Assembly: GCF_032884065.1 (NCBI RefSeq)
Contig: NC_088875.1
Location: 43,385,291-43,449,290 of the forward strand
Length of the DNA stretch: 64,000 nucleotides
Reading direction: 5' to 3'
From: Artemia franciscana
Lineage: Eukaryota > Arthropoda > Branchiopoda > Anostraca > Artemiidae
Part shown: positions 1-10,821 of the stretch, one piece after another
Position numbering within the stretch: the stretch's first letter is position 1
Layout of the letters: each line of letters begins with the position of its first letter
Translations under genes and position numbers: made by a program
The notes under the pieces: generated by a model
Database searches by the model: none
Told to the model about the DNA's origin: nothing
The model's input: only the letters and a program-made list of their open reading frames with translations

Positions 1-977
1 ATAACACTGCTGCAGTTAAGGTAGGAAAAGAGGTTAGCAGCTGGTTTTGTATTAAATATGGACTTGAGCAGGGCTGGGCTCTATCCCCCTTTATATGGAT
101 CAGTTTGATGTACTTTGTCTTAAGGAGCAAAGGAAAGGCAATGGGAGACCACAGAATCGAACGAGAAAGAAAAAGTCTCATGGACATATGGAAAAAACTC
201 TTGGAGATTATACAGATGATTTAAGCATCCTAAATGAATTTTTACGGGTTTCGCGAGTTCAGGGTGCTAGAATAGGTTTGAAAATGAATGTTAAGAGGAC
301 TAAGTCACTAAGACAGGTATAAGTGAAGATGAAAATGTGACGTTGGGTAACGAAAAGGTTGATCAGGTGGGCAGCTTCACTTGCCTTGGTAGTATTATTA
401 GTAAAGACGGTGGGAGCAGTGAAGATGTTAAAAGTAGAATAGCAAAGGCTCAGTTTTTTTCACAGTAAATTTTTTTTGAAAGAATAGAAGGATAAGTCTG
501 TAAACCAAGATTAAAATATCGGAAGCTACACTGATGACAATGGTCAAATATGGCTCTGAAGCATGGGCGCTCCAAAATACGGAAGAAGACTTGCTAGATG
601 TTTTCCAGAGAAAGGGCCTGCGGATCGTTCTGGGTACCCAGCTGAATGACCCTATTTCAAACAGTAGGCTGTACGAAAAATATGGGTTAGTCCCTCTTTC
701 TAGTGCTATAATGAAAGAAAGGTCGAGATGGCTAAGGAACATTCTGCAGATGAAGGGTGACAGATTGGCTAAGATTGTCCTTTTTTGCCAATCGTCTAAA
801 ATAGATAGCAAGTCGTCCTCGTCTGGGGTGGGAGGAGTTCATAAAGAAAGATTGACAGGAAATGGGAACTTCCTGGAAGGGTGTAAGGACGGAGGCTTTG
901 AATAGATTGAGATGGAGGAGGAGCTTTTGTGGCTGTGTTGGCCTGAGTGGCTTGGTGCTGCAGTGAGTTGTTAGTAG
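1..977 (+). mobile_element. LINE family A, 3' half (reverse transcriptase end and C-terminus), decayed
   Basis: Remnant of an endonuclease/reverse-transcriptase LINE running off the left edge. Across shifting frames I read RT motif B at about 60-100 (EQGWALSPF), the catalytic box as YTDD at 209-220 (usual YADD), then the stretch that ends in GARIGLKMNVKRTKSL and, at 534-790, a C-terminal domain with YGSEAWALQ, LLDVFQRKGLRIVLGT and RLYEKYGLVPLS. The tail at 905-977 still resembles the family end (LRRLGAAVS-like). Frameshifts and stops separate these blocks, so no protein is made. No RNase H is visible. Related fragments in this window lie at 2035-2215 and 14150-14930, with 5' parts on the minus strand at 3455-4240 and 63260-64000. 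The family looks RTE- or Jockey-like; clade assignment needs a phylogeny. Confidence 0.85.
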
Positions 978-1084
978 CAGTAGTCCGCGACTTAATAGCT
1001 AGATTTCATAACTTCAAATTAGACCATCAGCAATTTCTTCAACTATTTTCATAAAAGTATTATCACTGGAAATTTTCACTTAAA

Positions 1085-1145
1085 TTTTCATCTTGGAGTC
1101 TAAGACACTACTAGATGGTGATTCTTACTTTTAAATTCCATAGCC
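1085..1145 (-). mobile_element. LINE family A, tiny endonuclease-end fragment
   Basis: About 45 bases around 1098-1133 match, on the minus strand, the segment at 63423-63460 that encodes the end of the endonuclease (K-S-K-D-H-H-L-V-V-S, here K-S-K-N-H-H-L). It lies in opposite orientation to the fragment ending at 977, so it is a separate insertion or a rearranged piece. Confidence 0.45.
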
Positions 1146-1169
1146 CATTTTAAAATTGTGTCATTGAAA

Positions 1170-1262
1170 TCCTGCTTGGTGCAGTGGATAGCGCGTTGGA
1201 ATTTTACTCTGAAGGTCAGGTGAAGGTTCTGAAGGTTTACTCTGAAGGTTCAATTGCTGCCG
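1170..1262 (+). repeat. tRNA-like SINE head (putative)
   Basis: The sequence TGGTGCAGTGGATAGCGCG at 1177-1195 fits a tRNA A box, and GGTTCAATTGC at 1248-1258 fits a B box at 8 of 11 positions. The spacing is stretched by a repeated CTCTGAAGGT motif, so this cannot fold as a normal tRNA. Read as a decayed SINE promoter or tRNA pseudogene. Confidence 0.4.
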
Positions 1263-1361
1263 TTGGCCATTTTTAAACAATTTATCGGTTTAAATTCAAA
1301 ACAAAACTTCTATTAATAACTACTACATGAAATCCTCTCGATCTATATCGATCATTATACA

Positions 1362-1700
1362 ATGAAGATTTTTAATTTTTTAAGTTTTTCAAATAACTTT
1401 GACTACAAATCTACCGTTAAGACTAGATTTGCCTTAGACCTAGATATATACCTAATTACAAACAAGAAAAGCCTATGGCTTTTCCTTCTTTGGAATAGTA
1501 AGAGACAAACCTCAAAGAATCAGGCAGATAACTTAGTCCAATGTATGTTCTTCTATTTACCGACTTTGAATTTAAAAAAGTTCCTGATGTTAATTACATA
1601 TGCTGCCACAGACTTAAAGCAAAATGTAATTTTTCGTAAAAAATTAATAATATTTTGAAAATATTTTTTTAGCTACAAAAAGGCACTAGAATGGGTAATT
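1362..1700. other. no recognised feature
   Basis: An open frame of 98 codons on the plus strand (1362-1658) is lysine/phenylalanine-rich, low in complexity and shows no domain; I treat it as chance in AT-rich DNA. Confidence 0.5.
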
Positions 1701-3290
1701 TTCTTTAAATGAGCAATTAAACAACTCCCTACGACATTCCAGTGCCAAGCTAGCTGCGGAGAAAAAGAAAAAAGGAAGAAAAAAAGATGCCGTATATGAA
1801 GAAATCGTGATTGCTGCCACTTTTCTTGATTTTCAATCCAATATATTTTCCTCCTTACAAAAGCCATGGGACAGTAAGATTCCTATATACGAGTTCCAGA
1901 CAAGGAAGTTCTAATAATGTACTTCCTGTTTTGACCTGGCTCTATTTTAGGAGTTATGGGTTATTATATTTCGTTATATTGAACGTGGTCCTCTCTTACT
2001 AGAGTACTAACTACCACTGCAACCCACAAAAAAGTTCGGAAGACAAAAGAAGATAAGTATGCAAACCAAGATTAGAAAATCGGAAGCTACAGTGATGACT
2101 GTGATCAAATATGGCTCTGAAGCATGGTTGCTCCGAAAAGCAAATGAAGATAGGCTAGATGTTTTCCAGAGAAATGGCCTACAGATTGTTCTGGCTATCC
2201 GGCTGACTGACTAATTTTTAAATTTTCAGGTATTTTTCTATTTTGAATTAATAAAAATAATATTGTTGCTCAGACACCATAAATATTTTTGCAGTTTGTA
2301 TAAAAACTTTTAGCGATTCTGAACTGAACATATGCAAATGTTATAACAAATGCGTTTACTTTTACACCATATATGGTTACAAACTAAGATTATGACGTCA
2401 TTCTTCAGTCTTGTACATGAAAGTACAATTTTTTTTGTGAATAATTGATTCTATTTTAAAAATCATTTTGTCTATTACGGAAGGTTTTTGAATATATCGA
2501 TTTCCTTTAAAATGAGCTATTAAACAACTCTCTATGATGTTCCAGTACCCTGCTAGCTGCAGAGGAAAAAAAGATACCGTCGATGCAAAATATCGTAGTT
2601 AAAGCAATGTTTTACATTTTTCAAGCCTATGGATTTTCGTACGTATTCAAGCCAAGGAGCAGTAAGAGACCTACACAAGAGTTTTAGACAAGGTAATTCT
2701 AAAAGTGTACTTTGTGTTTTGATCTGACTTTATTTATAGGTTATGGGCTACTTTATTTCTTAGTACGGGACTCGATCGTCTCTTACTATGTTGCTAGCTA
2801 CCACTGCAACCCGGGATTTCTGTGTCAAACAGTTCAGCTAGCATAGGCTAGAGATCGTTCTTTATTATAATAAAAAATTGATCGTAATTAAAGGTATTTT
2901 TTTTAATTGCAAAATGTTTTCAACCCCATCAAGTTCCTTTAAAATGAGCTATTAAACAGCTTTTTAGGATGTTCCAGTGCCAGTCTATCTGTGGAAAAGA
3001 AGAAAAAAAAAGAAAAAAAATGCCATATGGAGAATATTGTGAATGCAGCCACTTTTCTGGATTTTCAAACCAGTTTATTTCCCTTGTTGTTCAAGCCAAG
3101 AGACGGTACGTTTCATATATAGGGGATTCAAACAAGGCGATTCTAATAATGTACTTTGTTTTTTGATTAGATTCTAGTTTTATGAGCTATTGGCTATTTG
3201 ATTTTTTACTATGAGGCGTGATCGTCTCTTACTAGATTGCTAGCTAGCGCTGCAACCCGGATGCTAACTACCGCTGCAACCCGGATATCA
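1700..3290 (+). repeat. three diverged copies of a ~310 bp dispersed repeat
   Basis: Copies at about 1700-2025, 2508-2813 and 2938-3290 share a start like ATGAGCTATTAAACAACT, a middle GATGTTCCAGTGCC, an A-rich block, and an end CTAGCTACCACTGCAACCCG. The last copy has its terminal CTGCAACCCGG motif doubled (3252-3289). The same terminal motif stands alone at 23250-23268. Short frames inside are shadows. The copies are separated by ~480 and ~125 bp, and a LINE A piece sits in the first gap. Confidence 0.8.
2035..2215 (+). mobile_element. LINE family A, short C-terminal fragment
   Basis: Nucleotide match to 495-650: it contains the same block encoding YGSEAW, the LLDVFQR-like stretch and a degenerate G-T-R-L-T-D motif. 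Both ends are cut, and the right side stops at a short poly-T/A stretch. Confidence 0.75.
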
Positions 3291-3454
3291 ATAACATCAC
3301 TCTAATTGACCCTAGTTTCTTGTTTAAATCCTCCCAGTCTTCGGTTTACCAATAACATAATCAATTAGGCTAGGTTACTATAGCCTGCCTTACTATAGTT
3401 GGCTAATAGTATTCAGCCTCATGTGACTACCATAATAACTTATTAGCCATTTAT

Positions 3455-4240
3455 TATTAGATTGTTATGCTTACAAAATTGCAGCAGTGCGCAATTATTA
3501 CTGTTTTCTTTTCCTACACTAACGTTTTCCAGGCTAGGATACCATCTATCCCTATTTCAACCGAACTGGGCATTAAAACTACCAAATACAAATACCATAT
3601 TTCTACCCGGAGCCTTGTTTGGTTGTTTCTCTAACTGTAAGTAACACTCATCTGAGTCACTGCTATCTTTATCAGTAGGTTGTACAGGGGCATATATTAT
3701 ATTACTATGACTGATATCCTTGCACTTTTTAGTCGTAAAATGAGCAACTAGCATTCTATTATCAATACCTTCCCAAAATAAGCAAGACTAAGCAGCTTCA
3801 TTATTTATCATTATCCCCACTCCCTACCTATGCGCCCCATCCTTCCTGTAAAAAAATCTAAATCCCCTAATTTCATGTATCTTACCCTTGGGATATGTGT
3901 TTCTGCAACTCCCAATAAGTCCATTTCGAAGCGTCTGATTCGCCCGTCAAAATATCGATACGATAGTTGTTTTTTAACGTTGTAACATTCCTAGTTATAA
4001 TTTTAATGCTATTCAAATCATTGAAATTATTATTGCCCCACAAAAACTAATGGTCCCAGAACCAGTGCAGGACGCAGACTATCCCATCTTCTCAAGTCTT
4101 CACGAAGCGCTTAAGCCGGCTTACAACCGAACAGCAAGAAGTCCGTAGGACCTCATTTTGCAAGGAGGCTATGCGTAGTTCTGCACTCATCTTTGTCACA
4201 ACATGGCTTTCCTTATTCGTTTTGTATTGCTCTTCTATCA
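3455..4240 (-). mobile_element. LINE family A, 5' region with AP-type endonuclease, decayed
   Basis: On the minus strand the endonuclease (EEP) domain is legible through frameshifts. An N-terminal NVTTLKNNYRIDIL-like block lies near 3950-3985. Then come a TH-I-P catalytic-type segment near 3880-3910, IIYAPVQPTDKDSSDSDE at about 3640-3690, GSFNAQFG (normally GDFNAQVG) at about 3557-3580, and N-R-D-R-W-Y-P-S-L plus L-L-Q-F-C-K further on. The key Asp of GDFN is Ser here. Stops break the frame. A parallel copy with a large internal deletion is at 63260-64000. The GC-richer sequence up to about 4800 may be its 5' untranslated part, but I cannot show that. Confidence 0.8.
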
Positions 4241-4878
4241 ATAAGAGTCAAAATCCTAAGCATACAATCTCTAGACTATTACCCCTGGCTTCCTACATAT
4301 TTATGGCTAGAAATATTATGCTACCACGGGGAGGCAGCCCATAGTTGACAAATTAGTTAGGAAAAGATTTTCTAGCCGAAATAAGTCCTCCATCAGAACA
4401 GACCAAACCCAGAACAAATATCCAATCATCAGAATCCAGTGCAAATTCTGTGTCTTTTACTAGTCTGCAGCTTCCTCGAGGGGCACCGCTCCTCAAGATC
4501 ACTCTGCAGCACTGTTAGCAGTCAAAGTATTCCTTAGGAAAACTCGTGAAAGGTCCGGCCTGATGCCAATCTGAGGGCACGCAAGCAGGATTTCCCTGTC
4601 GGGGATAGGGACGGAGAAAGGAATTTTTGACGGAGGAGAGACCCCAAACCATCTGACAGCATCGGAGCAGCTCCAACCTTTTATGCCCAGCCTATACTTG
4701 TCAGGGCACTCATCAGGACATGCTGTTACGGTATAGCCGAAACAAAGCCGGTTTACTGCTGGTACAGCATAGCCACTCAAAAACTAATTTTTTGCCCTGG
4801 AGGCCAGAAAAAAAATATGGTTAATGGCACATTAACTCAGAGCCGCTTGGAAACTTCCATCACGTCTGTTGACTCTAT
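4241..4878. other. GC-richer unassigned stretch
   Basis: No coding match recognised. A 93-codon minus frame (4499-4780) is cysteine- and proline-containing but has no motif I know. By position it could be the 5' untranslated leader of the minus-strand LINE A copy that ends at 4240. Confidence 0.4.
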
Positions 4879-5160
4879 GACAGTGATTGGTCTTACCATG
4901 TCGAAGTCGTTGCACAAGATCCTGCATCACGAAATACTTCTGGGGGTGAAATTATGGATGCCTGAGGAGGTGGAGCAGCATCTAGTTCATGTCAAAAATA
5001 AGTAAAGTGTAACCGTCTCTAGGACAGAGATTGGTCGTACCATGTCGAAGTCGTTGCACAAGATCCTGCATCATGGAATACTTCTGCAGGTGATGTTATG
5101 GGTGCCGGAGGAAGCGGAGCACCATCTAGTTCCCGTCAAAAGTGAGTAAAGTGCAACCGA
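4879..5160 (+). repeat. 144 bp tandem duplication
   Basis: Copy 1 is about 4879-5016 and copy 2 about 5023-5160. Both contain TACCATGTCGAAGTCGTTGC and AAGATCCTGCATCA and end in AAAGTG(T/C)AACCG. The offset is 144, which keeps reading frame, but the copies carry stops and no known domain. Confidence 0.8.
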
Positions 5161-5459
5161 CACCAAAAGGACGAGATGATTAAATTCGTTTGTCTCAGAT
5201 CTGTCTATTCACAGTTCCAGAATTATGATATTACTTATGCTAAACAGAAGGATCTAAACTTACTTAAAAGAGGGCCAATTTTGATTTTTTCAACAATTTT
5301 CAGCGCAAATTCAACGTATTCTCAATTACAAAAAATATGTATTTATGTTTAAAAATATAATTTGGTAAGGCTGAATCTAACCATATGCAGCGCAATAGCG
5401 CTGCCTAAGTAAAGAGCGATATAGGCACAATGTATTATTTTTTCGTCTTAGACCAGGGC

Positions 5460-6935
5460 ACTTCGTACCAATCGAAGGACTTATCGTAAAAAATTCAAAA
5501 GGGCTCATTCAATTGGAAATTGAACGGTTAGTGCCCTTTTAAATAGTCGAACGTAATTAGAGGGCCACTAGCCTTCCTCCCACGCCCACCATTCTCCCAA
5601 ACACGTCCAATCAAAATTTCGAGATAGTAATTTTGTTCAACGTAGTTGCAAGATCCAGAAATTATGTCTCTGAGGATAACAGCCCCCCTCCCACAGCCCT
5701 CAGGGCAAGACTTTTAAGTTACGCTCTAAGTGCATATAAGGTTTGCATAGAAAAAAAAAATGATCGTATAAATTTCGGAGAGGGCTCATTGGATTGGTGA
5801 TGAGATTACTCTAATGCCCTTTTTGAGATTCAAAGTGATAGGACGGCAGGTAATGCCCCCCCCCCCCCTACACACACACCTCGTGTTTTTCCAAAATGCA
5901 TCGGATGGAATTTTGGGATGGCCATTTGTTATCGTTCAAAAGTTTCAAAAAATGCTCATTAACTTGGAAATTGCAAGGACCTTTTTTAATTGTCAAATGT
6001 GATTGCAGGGCAACAAGTCCCACCTACCATATACCCATCAATTCCCAAAACATATCTAATCAGAATTTTGAGATAGCCATTTTGTTCAGCGTAGTTGAAA
6101 GGTCTGAAAATTGTGTTTTTGAGAATCACAACCCCCCCCCACAGCCCTCAGCACAAGGGTTTTAAGTTATACCCTGAGACATATAAGGTTTTTATGGAAA
6201 AGGCGGCCGTATAAGCTCCAGGGAGGACTCGTTTGATTAAAAACAGGGTTTTATAGTTCCTTTTTTAAGGGTTAAAGTGATGGGGGGCAGCCACCCACCC
6301 CCTAGGTCGTATTTTCCATAAATATATATGATAAAATTTTGAGATAGCCATTTGTTCAAAAATCGTCCAAAGATCATATAATAAGGCCTTTGATGTGGAC
6401 AGAATCCCCTATATTGGGGTATAACTATATTGGAGATTGGAGGGGCCTAGTTTCGCTCTAAACATTTCGATCAATTAAAAAGGGCAATAGAACTTGTAAT
6501 TCCAGTTTGAATGAGCCCTCTCAAAATATTCTAAGACTACTGGGTTGATACGGTCACCCCCGGGTAAAACAATCTTTGGAATCTTTCTTCTGGCAAAAAA
6601 TACAAAATTCCATTTTGCAGATAGAAGTTTGAAGCTCTACAATAGGGTTATCCAATATGCTCAACCTGATTGTGCGATTTACATTAATATTCTATGACTT
6701 CTGGGGGGCTCCCCCCCCCCTATTCGGAAATAAGGCAAATTTCCCAGGCTCGTGATCTTTGATGGGTAAAACTAAACTTAACGAAACTCATACACTTGAA
6801 ATCAGTATAAAAGTTCAATTCTTTTGATATATCTATTGATATCAAAATTTCGTTTTTTAGAGTTTCGGTTACTATTGAGCCGAGTCGCTCCTTACTAACA
6901 GTTTGATACCACAAACTGTTTGATTTTCAAAACAT
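5460..6935 (+). repeat. array of foldback-family modules, right terminus near 6924
   Basis: Three diverged copies of a module start near 5490, 5775 and 6210. They share AGGGCTCATT, a TTAGTGCCCTTTT-like stretch, C-rich tracts, TTTTGAGATAGCCATTTTGTT and a CCCACAGCCCTCAG block. The segment 6470-6924 is the end module: its last 20 bases, GATACCACAAACTGTTTGAT, match the terminus of the full element at 60671-62554 with few changes. The open frames here are not genes. Confidence 0.75.
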
Positions 6936-7540
6936 TTTTTAATTGAAAAGAATATAATACATACACTCAATATTTTTATTATATTTATTTGTAAGGGTTT
7001 ACGTGTTTTACACTCAATTTGAAACATTTTGTTGTTTGACCTGCTTTTCTCTTATAATTGTTTAGGTTTATTCTTAGGTTAGTATAATTGTAATTGTTTT
7101 TTATAATTGTTTTATATTTTATAATTGTAATTAAATTAGTATTTCATAATTGTCCATGTATTAGACATGGAAACGCGAAGCCTTATGATATTCCATGCGT
7201 TGAATTAATCCGGTCTTATCTGTTAGTGTTCCAGTAATTTAACTTGCATCATCCCTTGTAATATCTACTTCTGACTTAAGAAAGTCAATGTTCTTGCATG
7301 ATTACTTAATTAAACAATAGCAACGTAGTAATCCCGTTTAATAGATTTGCACATTTATTTAAACTATATTTCTTTAATGCAATTCCCAAAGAGTAATGCA
7401 AATAGTTATTCTGCAGTTACAGCGGCGTGTTTATCTTAAATAAACGGGGCTGTAAAATTTATGAGCAAGACAAACAGTCAGGAGATTTACCTGATTGAGA
7501 CAAGCGGGTGAATTAAGGATTGTAAACTTTTATAATTCGG
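6936..7540. other. AT-rich, no feature seen
   Basis: Dominated by repeated TAATTGT/TTATAATTG strings at 7040-7150; no coding or RNA signature. Confidence 0.5.
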
Positions 7541-8440
7541 GAGATAATGAAATTCCCGGCTGACTGATTTTGAAAATTGTCTTTCCTAAAAGTTGTTACA
7601 AATTCAAAATCTATTCTATTTGTTTTTTACTGGGGGAAAGGATTGTTAGCCTTACTGAAGATTAAATTGAAAAAAAAAACACATTTTCTAAAGAAGTATT
7701 TCTTCAAAGAAACGTAAGAAGCCATATTAAAACCTAAGAAGAACCGAAAATAAAGTCATGTAGTGATTCAAAGTTAAGAGAAACAGTTTTATACTAACGA
7801 ACATATAATAGAACGTATAAATCATAACATTCCCTGCAGCATAAACTTCCCTGAAGCTTGTTACAAATTCGGAATGTATCCTAGTTGTTTTCTACGAGAA
7901 ACATTGTTAGCCTTATTGAAGATTAATTTGAACAAAAAAAATGTTTTTAAACAATTTTGTTTAAGGAATGTAAGAAGCCATATTAAAACCTAAGATGAAC
8001 CAAAAATAAAATCATTTTTTTTTTATTTGTCAAACTTATTTGTTTCTACGAGGCACAGGATTCCTAAACTTACTGCAGATAATTTTTTGAAACCCTTTCT
8101 GAAAAAACAAGTGTTCCAAAGAAACAAAAAGAGGAGCACTGTATCCTAAGAAGAGCAGAAATAAAGAGATATTCTAGTTCAAAGTTTAACCGAACAGAAA
8201 CGCTAACGAACAAGTAATTATATTCCCGGATGGTTAATTTTAAAATCTGTCTTTCCTAGAAAATTTTACAAAATCGCGCTTGTTGTAATAAGGAAAGGAA
8301 TGCCAGTGTTAACAGATATTAGTTTTTGAAAGACACTTTCCAAAGAAACCACTTTTTAAGGAAAAGTGAAGACGAATAAGACATCCAAGAGGAGCAAAAA
8401 GATAGCTATACAGTCAGAAGTGAACTGTGAGTAGAAAGCT
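7541..8440 (+). repeat. four diverged copies of a ~200-300 bp repeat
   Basis: Copies begin near 7545, 7850, 8030 and 8220. Shared pieces are TGTCTTTCCTA, GTTACAAATTC, TTGTTTTCTACGAGAAAC, GTTAGCCTTA(C/T)TGAAGATTA, a block of A residues, then AAGAAGCCATATTAAAACC and an AATAAAGTCAT-like end. Copies are strongly diverged and partly truncated. An inverted, almost unchanged piece lies at 8710-8770. Confidence 0.7.
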
Positions 8441-8482
8441 AAGGGGGCATTTCGGTTAGGGAGCCCTGTCTATGACCCTCCT

Positions 8483-8587
8483 TATAAAAGGAATTTGCTT
8501 TCTTTTTTAGTCTTTAATCATACAAAGTCTTTAATAATAAGTGGAAATTGCGCTTTGTGTCATTCGCGCCAACATTTGCGCCGCCAG
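8483..8587 (+). promoter_or_regulatory. putative TATA promoter with non-coding first exon
   Basis: TATAAAAG at 8483-8490 is followed about 30 bases later by AATCATAC (possible initiator). A perfect 5' splice-site consensus CAG|GTAAGT has its exon end at 8587. Together these would give a ~75 base first exon. No downstream exon is identified, and the region borders repeats, so it could equally belong to a mobile element or be chance. Confidence 0.25.
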
Positions 8588-10390
8588 GTAAGTTAGAAAT
8601 ACCCGCTAGGTACGAAATAGGCTTACAGTAAGAAGATGACATTTATCGCTAACCGTTTTTTGTGCCAGATCTCCCTGATGCTCGACTGGGATCGATGTTG
8701 CTGCGAAAAAAAACATTTTTTTTGTTCAAATTAATCATCAATAAGGCTAACAATGTTTCTCGTAGAAAACAACTATATTTTTACAATATTTTCTTTATAG
8801 AGGTTGCTTAAGACGCAAAGGTGCCTCCGCAGGGGTCTACCCTGTTTATTTGAGTAACAAATCTGTAAATGTTATGTAAAATATGGAAGTGAAGTACACA
8901 AATAGTGTGGGGCTATGACACTACCAGAAAAATTCATATTTGGGCTTAACACACAATGAGCATATTTGGCGCACAAAAGCACACGCATGGGGAGGAGAAT
9001 GGTATTTTCTGAAGCCAGTCGACCAAGTTCCTAAATGGTACCTTGAAAAATCAGGGAAACACAAACAGGGAGGGTGTGCAAAAGTAAAGGGCGAACCCCT
9101 CTCTTTATATCGCACTTCCTGTCTGAATGGTTATGAAACAGATATCGGTACTTCAGTAAGGACTGCAAGGTCTAGTGCCGTATCCTTTGTCTTAGCTAGA
9201 TCTCCTAAATGCATTTTGTTCTAACATAAACACAGCCATAACCAGAAATTTTTTTTTTAATAATCCTTACAATTTGGCGCAAAGAAAGAGCTAGCCACTT
9301 TAAATGATGTATTTGGCCTGGTCTTTCTCATAAGGTGTCTCAATCGCATTACCATATTTAAGAAAAAATTGTTGCGCATTACTCGCAACATCACAAATGC
9401 AGAAGTGCGTGAAAGGTTACAATATCCTGATATCTCAGCGAAGTAAAAGAACAACACCTGTGCTGGTTTGGTAAAGTTAAATGAATCGAGCCAAGTCCCC
9501 TCCGAAAAATAGCAATCCATGAAAACGATGTAGAAAATTCCAAACCAACGTCCAAGTAGCAAAATTATCTGGCACTGTACGGGATAGAGTATCATATTGA
9601 CCCCTAGATATGAGCCGACACAACAAGTCATTTCAAAACATCCCCCAGGGATGGTCAGGACCTATATCAACTATCTTACCGTATGTGGTCATATTTTAAC
9701 TTTTTTTCAAATACAAAATAAAATATACAAAAATACAAATATTGAAGTAGTCACGTGTAGATCTTGTATTTATGGAAGTGTAAGTTTTCCACGGGAAGGA
9801 GAGAGCGAAGTTTTTTTGCTGGGGTATAGCCTGCTAAGGGGCAGGAGGGCCATTTCACCTCCTCCTCCCGAATAACGGGTTTCCCCCAGACTCCAGTTTG
9901 CCCCCTGTTCAGCTGAAATTTGGTTTGTTCAAAAATCGTGTCGAAAGTAAGATAAGCCTGCGTAATTCAAGCATCCACAGAAACGGGTCAGTTTCTTTAG
10001 TTTATACCTTTATAGTACTATGTAGCTCATTTTTCGATTTTTACCTGTCATTTTTACTTGATTTGGAATAACTGGCTCTAACTTTGCCCCCCCCCCCCAG
10101 ATTTTGACGAAAATACACCACTATTTTTTTGTCATTCATTACAAAAAGCCCACAACAAACAAACATCGAACAATAAAAATGAATAAAAAATAAATTAATA
10201 AACAGAAAAAGCTAAGAAATATTGAATATAAAACGTTTAAAAAAAACTGACAAATACAGAAGCAGCCTTTATTTAAAACAACATAAAGAGATACTTCTCA
10301 CATTAAAAGTATGCTAAATACGCCATTTAATAGCGTCTTCAGCTAAACTATGGTACCATTTTGAATGTTACCATGTGACGTGGATTTTTA
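8588..10390. other. no gene recognised
   Basis: Contains the inverted repeat piece at 8710-8770. Two overlapping open frames (8940-9224 plus, 8921-9115 minus) and a 124-codon minus frame (9257-9631) lack recognisable domains. C-runs at 9845-9890 and 10086-10099 resemble the homopolymer slippage common across the window. Confidence 0.5.
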
Positions 10391-10819
10391 CATTTTATTT
10401 AATCTATCTTGTGTGACACGTAAAGCTACATATGAACCACTCTTTAATTAATTTTTATTAATATTGTGTAAAATTTAATGTGACCACAACATTGTGGACT
10501 TTCTGAAATCGTTGCTTTCAAGCCGAAAGTCATATGATAGAGTTCTTTCTTTTACTCCCTGTGTTAAATAAATTAGATAATAATAGTAAATCTATTTTGA
10601 ACAAGCCGATAAAGTTATCACCAAAAGCGCTTAAGCATATCGCTTAGTAAGGCCAATTCTAGGTGATTAGACGCATCGCCTCCGTTGAGGTATTCTCCCT
10701 CTAGTTTGTCAAGGGAAAATGACAGGCAGGAAAATGTCTCCAAAAGTAATAGAGCTATGCCTAATATAATATTTTTCCCGTGTCATATTTATTTGACACA
10801 AGATAGATTGAATAAAATG
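10391..10819. mobile_element. MITE with 24 bp TIRs and TA target duplication
   Basis: Left TIR 10391-10414 starts CATTTTATTTAATCTATC, and right TIR 10796-10819 is its reverse complement with one mismatch. TA lies immediately outside both ends (10389-10390 and 10820-10821). The 429 bp interior is AT-rich with no open frame. Termini plus a TA duplication fit a non-autonomous Tc1/mariner-group element, but the TIR sequence alone does not fix the family. Confidence 0.8.
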
Positions 10820-10821
10820 TA

